NCBI RefSeq assembly: GCF_030068605.1
Contig: NZ_JASJOU010000021.1
Location: 102,137 to 166,136 of the forward strand
Direction of reading: 5' to 3'
From: Xanthocytophaga agilis
GTDB lineage: Bacteria; Bacteroidota; Bacteroidia; Cytophagales; 172606-1
Length of the DNA stretch: 64,000 bases
A program made the position numbers and the translations under genes. Under the pieces are notes generated by a model. It searched no databases, was not told where the DNA came from, and was given only the letters and a program-made list of their open reading frames with translations. Numbering within the stretch: position 1 is the first letter of the stretch; each line of letters opens with the position of its first letter. Shown piece by piece: positions 28,273 to 38,707 of this stretch.

Positions 28273-28985
28273 TGGCTATTCGTTGTTTTGTACTAGATGA
28301 TGAACCTCTGGCAACTAATCTGCTGCAGGATTATATAAGCCGGTTACCAGATCTCGAGCTGGTAGGTATATCCAACAGTCCCAGCCAGGCGTTAGGAACC
28401 TTGCAGCAAATGATGGTTGATGTGATATTTCTGGATATTCAAATGCCCCGCCTGACAGGGTTTGACTTGTTACGTCCCTTGAGCTACAGACCTAAGGTAA
28501 TTTTTACGACAGCCTTTAGAGAATACGCGCTGGAAAGTTATGAGTTTGACGTAGTGGATTTTCTGGTAAAACCCATCTCCTTTGAACGCTTCCTGCAATC
28601 TATAGGCAAGCTCTATCGATTTTCAGCAGTGCCATTCACTCAGCCAGAAGTACAGGAGCAACCCAATACCACAAGAGACTATCAGTATTTTAAAGTAGAT
28701 AAAGAAATGGTGAGGCTCTATTTGGATGACATACTATGGATCGAAAGCCTGAAAGATTATGTTCGTATTCATACGGTTTCAGGATCATTGGTTTCTTATC
28801 TACGTATTAGTTACCTGGAAGAAAAACTTCCTCCTAATCGTTTTATACGAATACATAAGTCATTTATCGTTGCACTCAATCATGTACAGGCTGTAAGTGC
28901 AACGTATATCCGCGTTAACAATGTAGAAATACCTATCGGTCGAATATACAAAGCAAAGCTGGATGAAATTCTTCAGAAGAAGTGA
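28272..28985 (+). CDS. LytTR family response regulator
   Basis: The 237-residue protein has a CheY-like receiver with phospho-Asp in VIFLDIQMPRLTGFDLL near residue 57, Lys in LVKPIS, and a C-terminal LytTR DNA-binding domain (YFKVDKEMVRLYLDDILWIE ... FIRIHKSFIVALNHV). It receives phosphate from the kinase upstream. Targets are not apparent; the antiporter gene behind it is convergent. Confidence 0.9.
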   Translation: MAIRCFVLDDEPLATNLLQDYISRLPDLELVGISNSPSQALGTLQQMMVDVIFLDIQMPRLTGFDLLRPLSYRPKVIFTTAFREYALESYEFDVVDFLVKPISFERFLQSIGKLYRFSAVPFTQPEVQEQPNTTRDYQYFKVDKEMVRLYLDDILWIESLKDYVRIHTVSGSLVSYLRISYLEEKLPPNRFIRIHKSFIVALNHVQAVSATYIRVNNVEIPIGRIYKAKLDEILQKK

Positions 28986-29007
28986 ATATCCTTTCACTTT
29001 CTCTTTT

Positions 29008-30624
29008 TTACACATCTAATTCCTGCAATAACTTCTCCCGAACCTTCATTTCTTCCAGATCTATCAATGAAAGATATTTCCGGATCAGGTCTTCGTCAAA
29101 TTCTGCACGGTGATTCATCTGGTGAAGGTAATCTCTTTGTTTTTGAAGTATTTCCAGGTAAATACGCTGAAAACTCTTCAATGAATTCTCTTTTGAATCT
29201 TCTGATTCATTCAACTCCTGGTTAAAAAAGGCCAAATCCAGTTTTAATCGGGCATAGAGATTATTGATGTGCTCATTCAAAGGCAACTGATCACTGTATT
29301 GCTCTTCTAAAAACTGTAAAGAGGCCATTGCCATTTTCTTCTGAATAATAATCTCTTGTCTGGATTCAGGAATGGTAGTATATCGGTCTTCCGGATTGAC
29401 TTTCCGGATTATCCAGGGCATAGTCATTCCCTGAAAAACAAGAGTTACCAGAATTACAATAAAGGTGATAAACAATATCAGATCACGGTAAGGAAATGGG
29501 TGCGTTTTATCGAGAAGTAGAGGAACAGACAGCGCTGCAGCAAGTGACACTACACCCCGCATCCCAGCCCATCCGAAAATAATAGGTATTTTCCACCCTG
29601 GGTTCGGATCTGCCACAGTAATAAAGTGCTTCATGAATCTGGTAAAAAGAGAAGCGCCCAGTGAACACAGAAGTCTTGTGATAATTAATACCAGCGAAAT
29701 GGCTAACCCGTACCAAATAGCCTGACCCAAACTTACTTCTTTGATCTGGCTGGTAATTGTAGGTAACTGAAGTCCTATAAGTAAGAATACCAATCCATTG
29801 AGAACAAAACCAATTGTTGACCATACATTGGGACTTTGCACACGTCCCTGATAGGTAAGCATATTCTGACGTCTATTGGATAATAGAAGGCCTCCGGCAA
29901 CGACAGCTAAAACCCCGGAATAGTGAAAATGCTCAGCAAAGTAATACATACAGTAAGGAGCAAGTAAACTCAGCACAACCTCTATACTGGGTGTGGTAGG
30001 TAACCACATATATATAGCATAGAAAATCAATCCGATTACCAATCCTATGAGTGTTCCCAATATAATCACGAGGAAAAAGCTACCAACAGCTTCGGAAAAA
30101 TAAAATTGTCCTGTAGTAACGGCAACCAATGCAAAGCGAAATACAACCAAAGAGGATGCATCATTCAGAAGACTTTCACCTTCAATAATACTAACCAGTG
30201 ATCGAGGTACTTTCACCTGGCGCATAATGGTTGTAGCTGAGATTGCATCCGGAGGGGAAACAATACCTCCCAACAAAAAGCCCAATGCCAGTGTAAAACC
30301 TGGAATAAGTAAATAAGAAGCAAATGCCACTACACAGGAAGTAAGAATCACAATCGGAAAAGCGAAACTGGTAATTACACGTCTCCAGCGCCAGAATTCT
30401 TTCCAGGAAGTTTGCCAGGCAGCCTCATAGAGTAAAGGAGGCAGAAAAATAAAAAAGATCAGTTCCGGATCTATAACAACATGTGAAAATGCTTTTGTAA
30501 AACTCAGTGCCAGTCCTCCCAATACCAGTACAATTGGATATGCCAGACGAAGCTTGTTGGCAAGCATGACTAGTGCCAGAATAATCAGAATAAGAGAAAC
30601 GTATTGAACAAAAAGGGTTTGCAT
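29008..30624 (-). CDS. CPA1-type Na+/H+ antiporter
   Basis: The 538-residue inner-membrane protein has about 12 membrane segments over the first 410 residues. The ion-binding region GIVSPPDAISATTIMR near residues 124-139 and the following GESLLNDASSLVVFRFAL with conserved Asn-Asp near 150-167 are typical of the NhaP/CPA1 family. The C-terminal 130 residues form a charged helical cytoplasmic domain. It would exchange Na+ or K+ for H+ in pH and salt homeostasis. Confidence 0.9.
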   Translation of the reverse strand: MQTLFVQYVSLILIILALVMLANKLRLAYPIVLVLGGLALSFTKAFSHVVIDPELIFFIFLPPLLYEAAWQTSWKEFWRWRRVITSFAFPIVILTSCVVAFASYLLIPGFTLALGFLLGGIVSPPDAISATTIMRQVKVPRSLVSIIEGESLLNDASSLVVFRFALVAVTTGQFYFSEAVGSFFLVIILGTLIGLVIGLIFYAIYMWLPTTPSIEVVLSLLAPYCMYYFAEHFHYSGVLAVVAGGLLLSNRRQNMLTYQGRVQSPNVWSTIGFVLNGLVFLLIGLQLPTITSQIKEVSLGQAIWYGLAISLVLIITRLLCSLGASLFTRFMKHFITVADPNPGWKIPIIFGWAGMRGVVSLAAALSVPLLLDKTHPFPYRDLILFITFIVILVTLVFQGMTMPWIIRKVNPEDRYTTIPESRQEIIIQKKMAMASLQFLEEQYSDQLPLNEHINNLYARLKLDLAFFNQELNESEDSKENSLKSFQRIYLEILQKQRDYLHQMNHRAEFDEDLIRKYLSLIDLEEMKVREKLLQELDV

Positions 30625-30834
30625 GAAGTAAATATAGAAATAAAAACAAGAAGCTACTAACAGAGAAATATCCTACCTATCTATCTACCTTGTGTAAAAT
30701 CAAATGAGAATCCTCCTGAAATGATCTTGTATGAAATCCATTTCCCCGAAGATATTGAATCGCAAACTTAAACTGATAATCAACTGAAAAATGTTTGATT
30801 CAAAAGCAATGTATGTAACAAACCATAATTGGGA

Positions 30835-30842
30835 TATATTTG
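30835..30842 (+). promoter_or_regulatory. Possible -7 element upstream of the peroxidase gene
   Basis: TATATTTG matches the Bacteroidota -7 consensus TAnnTTTG and lies 33 bp before the start codon. A TTTG at the ideal distance was not found, so this is weak. Confidence 0.35.
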
Positions 30843-30875
30843 CAATGACCACTATTAAGCCAAAGCCCGTTAAAA

Positions 30876-31955
30876 ATGAAACCACTATCCTTTCGCATAG
30901 TCCAATGGTATTGTGTACTGGTGTGTATCAATAGCATGCTTCTTGGCAGTTGTAGCGATCAACCAAAGGTAACACCTGTAGATCTCTATGCATTAAATGT
31001 TCCTGCTAACTTCCCTGATCCTGTCTTTGCTTTTAAGGATAATCTTATTACTAAGGAAGGGTTTGAACTTGGCCGGTTATTGTTTTACGAACCCCGGCTT
31101 TCCAGAACAGGCACTGTTTCCTGTGGTACGTGTCACAGACAAATGTTTGCGTTTGCAGATCATGGGCATGATGTGAGTCATGGCGTTAATGACAAAGTAG
31201 GATTTCGTAATACACCAGCTATTCAGAATCTGGCCTTTCAATCTGAGTTTTTTTGGGATGGTGGAGTAAGTCATATTGATCTGGTCCCCTTAAATGCTAT
31301 TGAGAATACCCAGGAGATGGATGAAAAACTTGTGAATGTTCTACAAAAGCTGAATGCAAATCCTACTTATAAAAAACAATTTAAGACTATTTTCGGAAAA
31401 GATACTATCACTTCGGATCTGATGTTACGTGCACTGGCTCAATTTACAGGCATGTTGATTTCCTCTAATTCACGGTATGACAACTATATACGTCACGAAA
31501 ATGGAGTAGAATTTACAAAGGAGGAAAAAGCAGGATTACAGTTATTTAAACAAAAATGTGCCAGTTGTCATGCCACTGATTTGTTCACAGATCACTCCTA
31601 TCGAAACAACGGCCTAGATGAAACGCCTGTAGATTATGGAAGGGAACAGATTACTGGAAATGTGGCAGATAGAGCAAAGTTCAAAGTTCCTTCTCTTCGC
31701 AATGTAGAACGCACAAGCCCTTATATGCATGATGGGCGGTTTCGCACATTACAATCTGTACTAAATCACTATGTTTCGGGAGTTAAATATTCTCCAACAT
31801 TAGACCCAGTGCTTACTCAAAATGAACAACCAGGTATCCTATTGACTGAAAGCGAAAAAAAGGAGATTATCGCTTTTCTTAAAACTCTCACAGATCCGAC
31901 TTTTTTAGTTGATACTCGCTTTGTCGATCCATTAGGCACATCAGATCAGAAATAG
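30876..31955 (+). CDS. Di-heme cytochrome c peroxidase (MauG/CcpA type) lipoprotein
   Basis: The 359-residue protein has a lipoprotein signal (LLGSC near residue 26) and two heme-binding CxxCH sites: CGTCH near residue 86 and CASCH near 229. It has the family blocks FRNTPAIQNLAFQSEFFWDGG and FKVPSLRNVERTSPYMHDGRF. It would reduce hydrogen peroxide in the periplasm with electrons from cytochrome c, or oxidise other partners as MauG does. It stands alone between an antiporter and a LytS gene. Confidence 0.9.
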   Translation: MKPLSFRIVQWYCVLVCINSMLLGSCSDQPKVTPVDLYALNVPANFPDPVFAFKDNLITKEGFELGRLLFYEPRLSRTGTVSCGTCHRQMFAFADHGHDVSHGVNDKVGFRNTPAIQNLAFQSEFFWDGGVSHIDLVPLNAIENTQEMDEKLVNVLQKLNANPTYKKQFKTIFGKDTITSDLMLRALAQFTGMLISSNSRYDNYIRHENGVEFTKEEKAGLQLFKQKCASCHATDLFTDHSYRNNGLDETPVDYGREQITGNVADRAKFKVPSLRNVERTSPYMHDGRFRTLQSVLNHYVSGVKYSPTLDPVLTQNEQPGILLTESEKKEIIAFLKTLTDPTFLVDTRFVDPLGTSDQK

Positions 31956-32151
31956 AGTCTATTCTTTCTTTTTGATTCAGTAAGCAAATCCGGATATTCA
32001 GTACCTAAAAACAACGTTTAGGTAAAAAAAAGAAAAGTCTTTAAGATATACTTCTCAACTTTGTAGAGTTAAAGAGATAGATGGTGCTTATGGCTATTGT
32101 AGATTTATCCAAATCTGGCAGAGCAAAGGCTTTACTGTGAGATTTTATACA

Positions 32152-33240
32152 ATGGGGAAAGAAAAAGATACATTTTTAAATAATAATGGAAAACGGATCC
32201 TGTTTACAGTATTTGCTTTTGTACTCCTCTATCTTGTTTCCTACATAATAGACCCTTATGCCTCTTACTGGCAGAATTTCTTTACCCGAGGTTGGCGAGA
32301 AGTTCTGGAAGAATGTCTGATCTCAACTGTGTTCTGCTTCCTGATTTCAGAATCCAGCATTCGTATTGGTAGTGAGTTGAATAAACGTATATCATGGACT
32401 CAGTATGCAGGTCGGCGCCTTATCGTTGAAACAGGACTGAACTTAGTTACTGTCTTACTCATCAATCTGATAGTCAATCAGCTTTGCTCTTACATAAGCA
32501 GTGAGGATACCTCAGTTATAAGTCCGGAAATATCTATTGAACAGACACGAGGTATGTTGCAATGGATAATGGTAAGCATCATGATCGCCTTTATGATTAT
32601 GGGAATCAATACAGGTAACTACCTTATTGTAAACTGGAAAAATGAAGCTATACGGTCTGCTGAACTAAATCAGGTGGCAATGGAAGCTGAGCTACAATCA
32701 TTAAAATTGCAGATCGATCCTCACTTTGTTTTTAATAATCTGAGTGTTCTTTCAGAGCTGATTCTGGAAGATCAACAGCTTGGATATGAGTATGCAGAAA
32801 ACTTCTCGCGTATTTATCGGTACCTGTTAGTAAATTCCAAAAAAGACCTTATTTCGCTGGATGACGAATTAAAATTTCTGAATTCCTATATGTTTCTTAT
32901 CGAACATCGGGTTGGAGAAGGGGTACATTTTGATATTGCAGTAAATACAGAACTCCGAAACCTGCATATGCCTCCCCTCACCTTACAGTTACTTGTTGAA
33001 AATGCATTAAAACACAATAAGACAAGCAAAAAAGATCCTCTAAAAATCAGGCTATACAACAACGACAAACAAGAACTGATTGTTGAAAACTCTTTTCTGC
33101 CTATTGAGAAGCCGCTGGATTCTTCAGGTATAGGTATCCGAAACATTATCCGACGATACAATCTCTTGTCAGTACAGGAACCAAGAATTGTACAAGACGA
33201 TGCTTCCTTTAAAGTAATCCTATCACTGATAAAAGTATGA
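32152..33240 (+). CDS. LytS-type sensor histidine kinase
   Basis: The protein has four membrane segments and a His_kinase core with the His in LQIDPHFVFNNLSVLSEL near residue 190 and the N-box LQLLVENALKHNKTSK. I chose the ATG at 32152 over an in-frame GTG at 32137; the choice adds or removes five residues. Its last four bases overlap the start of the regulator gene (ATGA). It is a second, unrelated LytS/LytTR pair within 6 kb. Confidence 0.9.
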   Translation: MGKEKDTFLNNNGKRILFTVFAFVLLYLVSYIIDPYASYWQNFFTRGWREVLEECLISTVFCFLISESSIRIGSELNKRISWTQYAGRRLIVETGLNLVTVLLINLIVNQLCSYISSEDTSVISPEISIEQTRGMLQWIMVSIMIAFMIMGINTGNYLIVNWKNEAIRSAELNQVAMEAELQSLKLQIDPHFVFNNLSVLSELILEDQQLGYEYAENFSRIYRYLLVNSKKDLISLDDELKFLNSYMFLIEHRVGEGVHFDIAVNTELRNLHMPPLTLQLLVENALKHNKTSKKDPLKIRLYNNDKQELIVENSFLPIEKPLDSSGIGIRNIIRRYNLLSVQEPRIVQDDASFKVILSLIKV

Positions 33241-33992
33241 TCAACACCATCGTAATATTGGAGGATGAGCAACCCAACGCAGGTAGGCTAAAACGTTTAA
33301 TTAAGACAATCAGGCCAAAGGCTGAGATAATGGCAGTTTTGGACAGTGTAGGAGATAGTGTAGCATGGTTTCGTGAAAATCCCCAGCCTGACGTGGTGAT
33401 GATGGATATACGGTTGGCAGATGGGCTAAGCTTTGAGATATTTGATAAAATCAAGTTAAGCAGTCCGATCATATTTACCACTGCCTATGATGAATATGCC
33501 GTAAGAGCATTTAAGTACAACAGTATAGATTATGTGTTAAAACCTGTAGAACAAGAAGAACTACAGGTCGCTTTTGAGAAACTGGAGTCGCTTTCAGAAG
33601 GTAGTAATCAAAAGTCCCTGGAAGGATTAATTAATTTTTTTCAACAAAGAGAATTCAGAAACCGATTTCTGTTACCTTATAAAGATGGGTATAAGTCGGT
33701 TTTAGTAAGCGATGTAGCCTATTTTTATTCAGAGGCAAAACTAACCCGGGCCAGACTACACAATGGAACAGAAGAGATAGTCCCGCAAACACTGGAAGAT
33801 CTGGAACAACAACTCAATCCCAAGACTTTTTTCAGAGCCAACAGACAATTTATTGTTCATATAGATGCCATTTACAGGATACATAATTACTTCAATGGCA
33901 AACTCAAAGTGGATATCAAAAATGATCCGGACACAGAAATTCTTGTAAGTAGAGAAAAAGCAACTCAGCTAAAAAGCTGGATGGATTTTTAG
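33237..33992 (+). CDS. LytTR family response regulator
   Basis: The 251-residue protein has a receiver domain with phospho-Asp in VVMMDIRLADGLSFEIF near residue 59 and YVLKPVEQEEL, and a C-terminal LytTR domain (FLLPYKDGYKSVLVSDVAYF ... FFRANRQFIVHIDAIYRI). It is translationally coupled to the kinase. The gene after it, a propeller-cytochrome, is 430 bp downstream and could be a target; there is no direct evidence. Confidence 0.9.
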   Translation: MINTIVILEDEQPNAGRLKRLIKTIRPKAEIMAVLDSVGDSVAWFRENPQPDVVMMDIRLADGLSFEIFDKIKLSSPIIFTTAYDEYAVRAFKYNSIDYVLKPVEQEELQVAFEKLESLSEGSNQKSLEGLINFFQQREFRNRFLLPYKDGYKSVLVSDVAYFYSEAKLTRARLHNGTEEIVPQTLEDLEQQLNPKTFFRANRQFIVHIDAIYRIHNYFNGKLKVDIKNDPDTEILVSREKATQLKSWMDF

Positions 33993-34419
33993 TGCTTATG
34001 ATGTATTGATCAGGATTTTTGAAATCATTCTATTCGCTAAGCTTATTTAGCTCTGGTCATTTTATGTGAGTTAACAGCCTCGGGTTTTCTGAAAGCTTCT
34101 AATCGCTTTTCCTGATCCAAGCTACCAATTTGACTTTTATCTCCTGTTTGGGGTGTTTCTTCTTTTTACCAAAGGTGTTAAAGTAAATAGCACTTGTATT
34201 TATCTGTAGTAGTATTAGTATAACAACATCTTTAGTCAATTCCCCCCTCATTTTGACGAATTACCCCCCTGAATAGTTTACAACAACAATTTAATTTTGT
34301 CTTATTCAAAGATTAAACCGTCAATATTTATATATTTAATCTTACATGAATAAAGTTGCCTCTATTGACTACTCAAAAATCTTTTATAATTTCTTACAAA
34401 TCACTTGCTAGTATTGAAT
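33993..34419. other. Intergenic region with a possible minus-strand gene relic
   Basis: At 34043-34165 on the minus strand a short frame ends in a protein-like tail (GSLDQEKRLEAFRKPEAV ... MTRAK) but has no start and is closed upstream by TAA, so it may be the 3' remnant of a small gene. The rest shows nothing clear. Confidence 0.25.
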
Positions 34420-37080
34420 ATGCTAAAGTTTACATTACCCTTTTTTACTATTGCTTTATTACTTTCCGGCACACTTACTGAAACACCTTCTTCTCAACCA
34501 GTAAAGTTATCCTTACAAGTCCAAGACCCAAATGTACAGAGAGGAGATTCCTTACTAAATACATCTACCTGGCCTGCGGATCTGAATGTTACCCTTTTTA
34601 CCGGGCCGGATATTACTCCTAGTCCTGCTTGCCTGGCAGTGGCTCCAACCGGAGAGGTCTATGTAGGAGTTGATAAAATGGGTTCACTGGGCAAGGAACC
34701 AGGTAAAGGCAGTATCGTAAAGTTAACAGATACCAACAATGATGGAAAAGTAGATCAGCGTTCTGTTTTTGCTCAAGTTGACAATCCGCGAGGCATTCTC
34801 ATTCAGGGAGATCAGGTATTTGTGCTTCATACGGTATTTTCAAAAGAAACTAAGGTAGCTACAGGTATGGATCTGGTGGTTTTTGAAGATAAAAATCAGG
34901 ATGGGGTAGCAGATGGCCCTTCTAAACCAGTTATCCAACACATCAGTAATCCTACATTCTTGCAAAATCGGGGAACAGATCATGCTACCAATGGTATCCG
35001 TATGGGTATTGATGGCTGGATTTATATTGCTGTAGGGGACTTTGGTTTTCATAATGCGACTGACCGAACTGGAAAGCAACTGACTATGCTTGGAGGTGGA
35101 ATTGCTCGGGTACGGCCTGATGGTTCTGAATTTGAAATATATACCCATGGTACCCGAAATATATATGATGTGGCAATTGACCCCTACATGAATACATTCA
35201 CCCGGGACAATACCAATGACGGAGGGGGTTGGAATATTCGGTTTAGTCACCATATTCAATCCGGAGAGTATGGGTATCCGACTCTTTTCAAACATTTTAC
35301 AGATGAAATTATTCCTGCTTTGATTGATGTAGGAGGAGGTTCAGGTACGGGAGCTTTGTATATGGATGATCCTTCCTGGCCAGAAAAATACAACCACGTG
35401 CCTATGATGGCCGACTGGGGAAGAAGCCAGCTCTATATTCACAGACTTACACCAGATGCAGCCAGTTTTATACAAAAAGAAGAAGAATTTATAAAGATTC
35501 CTCAGATTACTGATGTTGATATAGATGCCTCTGGTAGGGTATATCTTTCTGCCTGGGATGGTGCCGGGTATTCGGGTAGTCCTTCCAAAGGTTTTGTTAC
35601 CAGAGTTATTCCAAAAAATTGGAGTTATAAGCCTTTTCTAGATATCAAAAAAGCGTCTTTCAAAGAACTATCTTCTTTGCTTGCCTCTGGTAGTGGTGTA
35701 GCACGCCTGGCTGCACAACAGGAGCTAATTGCCCGCTCAGCAAAAAAGGCTTCATCCATTGCATGGAAAATCGCTTCAAACAATAAACTTCCATTGGATA
35801 GCCGGGTGGCAGGGATTTATACCTATGCACAGGCAAGTGGAGCAGGAGGAATTGCTAATCTGGTAAAACTTACCTTCGACAAAGAGGTTGTAGAATTTGC
35901 GTTACGGGCCTTGGCTGACCGCCAGCCTATTCTCGCTCAGGTACCTGCTGAGCCATTTCTGGCTGGACTAAATGCTTCTAACCCTCGCATACAGCTGGCT
36001 TCTATTATTGGATTAGGCCGTTTAAATAAACCAGAAGCAGCACAGTCTTTACTAAAAGTAAAAGTTCCTGCTTCTTTTGTTGCTCCTGCATTAAACACGG
36101 AGGGTCCACATGCAACTCCTAACTCTGCTATCGTTCCTGCTCATTTGGCGGTACGTTCGTTGGTAAATCTGCATGCTGTAGATGCCTGTGTTAATGCTAT
36201 TGGGTCTGACAATTCAACCCTTGCCTTATGGGCGTTGCGTTATATGCATGATCCAAAGGCCGTTGCGGGTTTGATCGCCGCTTATAACCGTACCTCTGAT
36301 GTTACACTGAAAAAAAATATATTGATTACATTGGGCCGTCTTTATAAGAAAGAAGCTCCTTATGATGGTTCCTGGTGGTGGAGCACACGTCCGGATACAC
36401 ATGGCCCTTACTACAAAGCCATTGACTGGGAAGGATCTGGAACGATCAAAAAGGTATTAATGGAAGAATGGAACAAAACCAGTGACAAACAATTTTTTAC
36501 AGATCTAAACAGCCGTCTTCGACTTGAAATTCCTGAATTTGGTGTAGAAGAAGTAGCAGTTGCCAAGGAAGAGGTAAAAGTAGACCTGGAAAAGATTAAG
36601 AATAAGAAAGGGCAGATTGGTGAATCATCTATTGAAGATGTGATGCTTGCTTTGGCGAAGATAGAAGGAAATGCTTCCTTAGGTAAAACGCTGTTTACTC
36701 AACAGGGCTGTATCGCCTGCCATAGTCTGAGCAAAAGTGAAACTATGAAAGGTCCTTTTATGGGGCAAATTGGCTCAATTATGAATCGGGAACAAATTGC
36801 AGAATCTATACTCAAACCCAATGCATCTATTTCACAAGGCTTTGCTACTGTCTTTATTACTGCCAAGGGCAATAAGAGTTATACCGGATTTGTGACTGAA
36901 GAATCGTCTACACGACTTGTATTACGTGATATTGCAGGACAGGTATATACCCTAAAAACAGCTGATATTCTAAGTCGCAAGGAAATGGAAACTTCTATGA
37001 TGCCTCCAGGGTTAGCCAATGCTTTATCCTATGAGGAATTTGCATCTCTTGTGACCTTCCTTTCCCAACAGAAGAAGTAA
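34420..37080 (+). CDS. Exported beta-propeller / HEAT / cytochrome c protein
   Basis: This 886-residue protein, started at the ATG at 34420, has a signal peptide. The first 400 residues form a PQQ/sorbosone dehydrogenase-like beta-propeller (TPSPACLAVAPTGEVYVG, NPRGILIQGDQVFVLH, TDHATNGIRMGIDGWIYIAVG, THGTRNIYDVAIDP). Residues 410-620 are helical repeats of HEAT type. The C-terminus carries one heme site CIACH near residue 767 and the Planctomycete-type heme domain (SIEDVMLALAKIEGNASLGKTLF ... QIGSIMNREQIAESILKPNASISQGF). Such proteins are thought to be membrane-linked dehydrogenases that pass electrons to cytochrome c; the substrate, perhaps a sugar or alcohol, is unknown. Confidence 0.85.
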   Translation: MLKFTLPFFTIALLLSGTLTETPSSQPVKLSLQVQDPNVQRGDSLLNTSTWPADLNVTLFTGPDITPSPACLAVAPTGEVYVGVDKMGSLGKEPGKGSIVKLTDTNNDGKVDQRSVFAQVDNPRGILIQGDQVFVLHTVFSKETKVATGMDLVVFEDKNQDGVADGPSKPVIQHISNPTFLQNRGTDHATNGIRMGIDGWIYIAVGDFGFHNATDRTGKQLTMLGGGIARVRPDGSEFEIYTHGTRNIYDVAIDPYMNTFTRDNTNDGGGWNIRFSHHIQSGEYGYPTLFKHFTDEIIPALIDVGGGSGTGALYMDDPSWPEKYNHVPMMADWGRSQLYIHRLTPDAASFIQKEEEFIKIPQITDVDIDASGRVYLSAWDGAGYSGSPSKGFVTRVIPKNWSYKPFLDIKKASFKELSSLLASGSGVARLAAQQELIARSAKKASSIAWKIASNNKLPLDSRVAGIYTYAQASGAGGIANLVKLTFDKEVVEFALRALADRQPILAQVPAEPFLAGLNASNPRIQLASIIGLGRLNKPEAAQSLLKVKVPASFVAPALNTEGPHATPNSAIVPAHLAVRSLVNLHAVDACVNAIGSDNSTLALWALRYMHDPKAVAGLIAAYNRTSDVTLKKNILITLGRLYKKEAPYDGSWWWSTRPDTHGPYYKAIDWEGSGTIKKVLMEEWNKTSDKQFFTDLNSRLRLEIPEFGVEEVAVAKEEVKVDLEKIKNKKGQIGESSIEDVMLALAKIEGNASLGKTLFTQQGCIACHSLSKSETMKGPFMGQIGSIMNREQIAESILKPNASISQGFATVFITAKGNKSYTGFVTEESSTRLVLRDIAGQVYTLKTADILSRKEMETSMMPPGLANALSYEEFASLVTFLSQQKK

Positions 37081-37148
37081 GAGACTTCTTGTTAAAAACT
37101 GGAGTCATACCTAAATCTGGTATAATTCGATCTGAAATCGTAAACAGA

Positions 37149-37188
37149 ACAAAGTCTACCCTTTCCAAGAGCGTAGGCTTTGTTTTTT
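37149..37188 (+). terminator. Intrinsic terminator after the propeller-cytochrome gene
   Basis: Stem ACAAAGTCTAC with GTAGGCTTTGT (one G-U pair), loop about 13 bases, followed by a run of six T. It lies 70 bp after the stop. Confidence 0.7.
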
Positions 37189-37553
37189 AAGGAAAAAACA
37201 ATAAGAAAACACCTGCTGGAAGGATTAATCCTCCCTCTCTTTTTACACAAACCTCTCCCTACTTGTCCTTCCGAAAGAATCCTGTGACAAACAGAGCCAT
37301 GCTTGGTTTGTAAGAAAAAAAACGCTTTATCACCTTGAAAGCATCGAATGGACATACGAACCAGTTCTATTCTAACATAACCTTTCTTCAGTAAACTGCT
37401 CAAAATTAAAAAAGTTATACATTAAGATAATGCCAGTGATTCGGTTCAGGCTATAATCGTTTCAGAAGTGAATATTTACGGTTCGGTTACTTTTGGTCCT
37501 TACCTCCCAGGTTGTTTTCCTTTTTTTGTGCCTGAAATCAAACTACAAAAACG
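37189..37553. other. Intergenic region before the efflux operon
   Basis: About 365 bp. A 103-codon frame on the minus strand here has a basic, Cys-rich composition unlike a real protein and spans the terminator, so it is rejected. The efflux promoter should lie here, but no clear element was found. Confidence 0.35.
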
Positions 37554-38690
37554 ATGCAACTGTTTGCTCAAAAAGGTACAACTACTAAAACTATCCTTTT
37601 TACATCCTTATCTCTTTTGTTACTGGCTTGTGGGAACAATCAACAGCAACAGGTACAAGCCCCTCTTACCGATGTTGATTTTCTGGAAATTCAACCGGCA
37701 ACAGCTCATGAGGAAAAGAAGTATCCAGGTTCAATAGAAGGATCTGTCAATGTTGATATTAAAGCTCAGGTTACAGGTTATCTGGATCAGATTTATGTTA
37801 GTGAAGGAGATTTTGTACAGAAAGGACAATCACTTTTTCGTATCAAAGGAGATGTCTATAAGCAACAGGTAAACAACAGCCAGGCTTTTCTGAAAGCGGC
37901 GTTAGCGACAGAGGAGAATGCCCGCATTGAACTGGAAAAGATAAGGCCCTTGGTGGCCGGGAAAGTAGTTTCTCAACTTCAGTTACAAACTGCAGAAGCA
38001 AATTATGCCTCCGCTCAGGCACAGGTTGCGCAAGCCCGTGCCGCATTAGGCTCTTCAGAAATTAATGCAGCCTTTAGTCTTATAAAGGCTCCTGTGAGCG
38101 GATATATCGGCAGAATACCTAACCGTATTGGCAACCTGGTAAATCCGGCAGATGCTACACCATTAACTACGCTTTCTGAGATTAACAATGTCTTTGTGTA
38201 TTTCTCTCTGAGTGAAGCTGATTTTATATCGTTTGTGAAAGACAGAAAAGCAGGTGAAGGCATCAATACCGTTGAACTCATTATAGCTGATGGAACCCTC
38301 TATGACCACAAAGGGAAACTGGAAATTGCCAGTGGAAATATTGATCGCACTACGGGTAGTATACCCTTAAAGGCGGTTTTCCCTAATCCTGATAAACTAC
38401 TGCGTTCAGGTGGTTCGGGTAAAGTTATTCTGAGAAAGACACTACCCTCTTCACTGACAGTTCCTATGTCCAGTGTAAAGGATATTCAGAATAAATACTT
38501 TGTTTTTACGCTCGCAGACAGTAATAAGATAACTATGAAGCCTATTGAAATCGCCGGGAAATCTGACAACAATTATATACTAAAAACGGGATTAAAAGCA
38601 GGTGATAAGGTGGCAATTAATCGTATTGATGCACTCAATGAAGGAATGGTTGTAAAACCGGATCATCTCAGGACTCAACAGGCAAATTAA
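37554..38690 (+). CDS. RND efflux periplasmic adaptor (MFP) lipoprotein
   Basis: The 378-residue protein has a lipoprotein signal (LLLLACGN, Cys near residue 26), then the lipoyl-like hairpin domain (DIKAQVTGYLDQIYVSEGDFVQKGQ near 64-86), an alpha-helical hairpin, a beta-barrel domain and a membrane-proximal domain ending in GLKAGDKVAINRIDALNEGM. It links inner-membrane pump and outer-membrane channel. It is the first gene of a three-gene efflux operon. Confidence 0.95.
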   Translation: MQLFAQKGTTTKTILFTSLSLLLLACGNNQQQQVQAPLTDVDFLEIQPATAHEEKKYPGSIEGSVNVDIKAQVTGYLDQIYVSEGDFVQKGQSLFRIKGDVYKQQVNNSQAFLKAALATEENARIELEKIRPLVAGKVVSQLQLQTAEANYASAQAQVAQARAALGSSEINAAFSLIKAPVSGYIGRIPNRIGNLVNPADATPLTTLSEINNVFVYFSLSEADFISFVKDRKAGEGINTVELIIADGTLYDHKGKLEIASGNIDRTTGSIPLKAVFPNPDKLLRSGGSGKVILRKTLPSSLTVPMSSVKDIQNKYFVFTLADSNKITMKPIEIAGKSDNNYILKTGLKAGDKVAINRIDALNEGMVVKPDHLRTQQAN

Positions 38691-38707
38691 AATAAAGACA
38701 GTATAGT

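Noticed and set aside
37092..37403. 103-codon minus-strand frame
   Set aside because: It crosses the terminator of the propeller-cytochrome gene and has an unnatural basic, Cys-rich composition.
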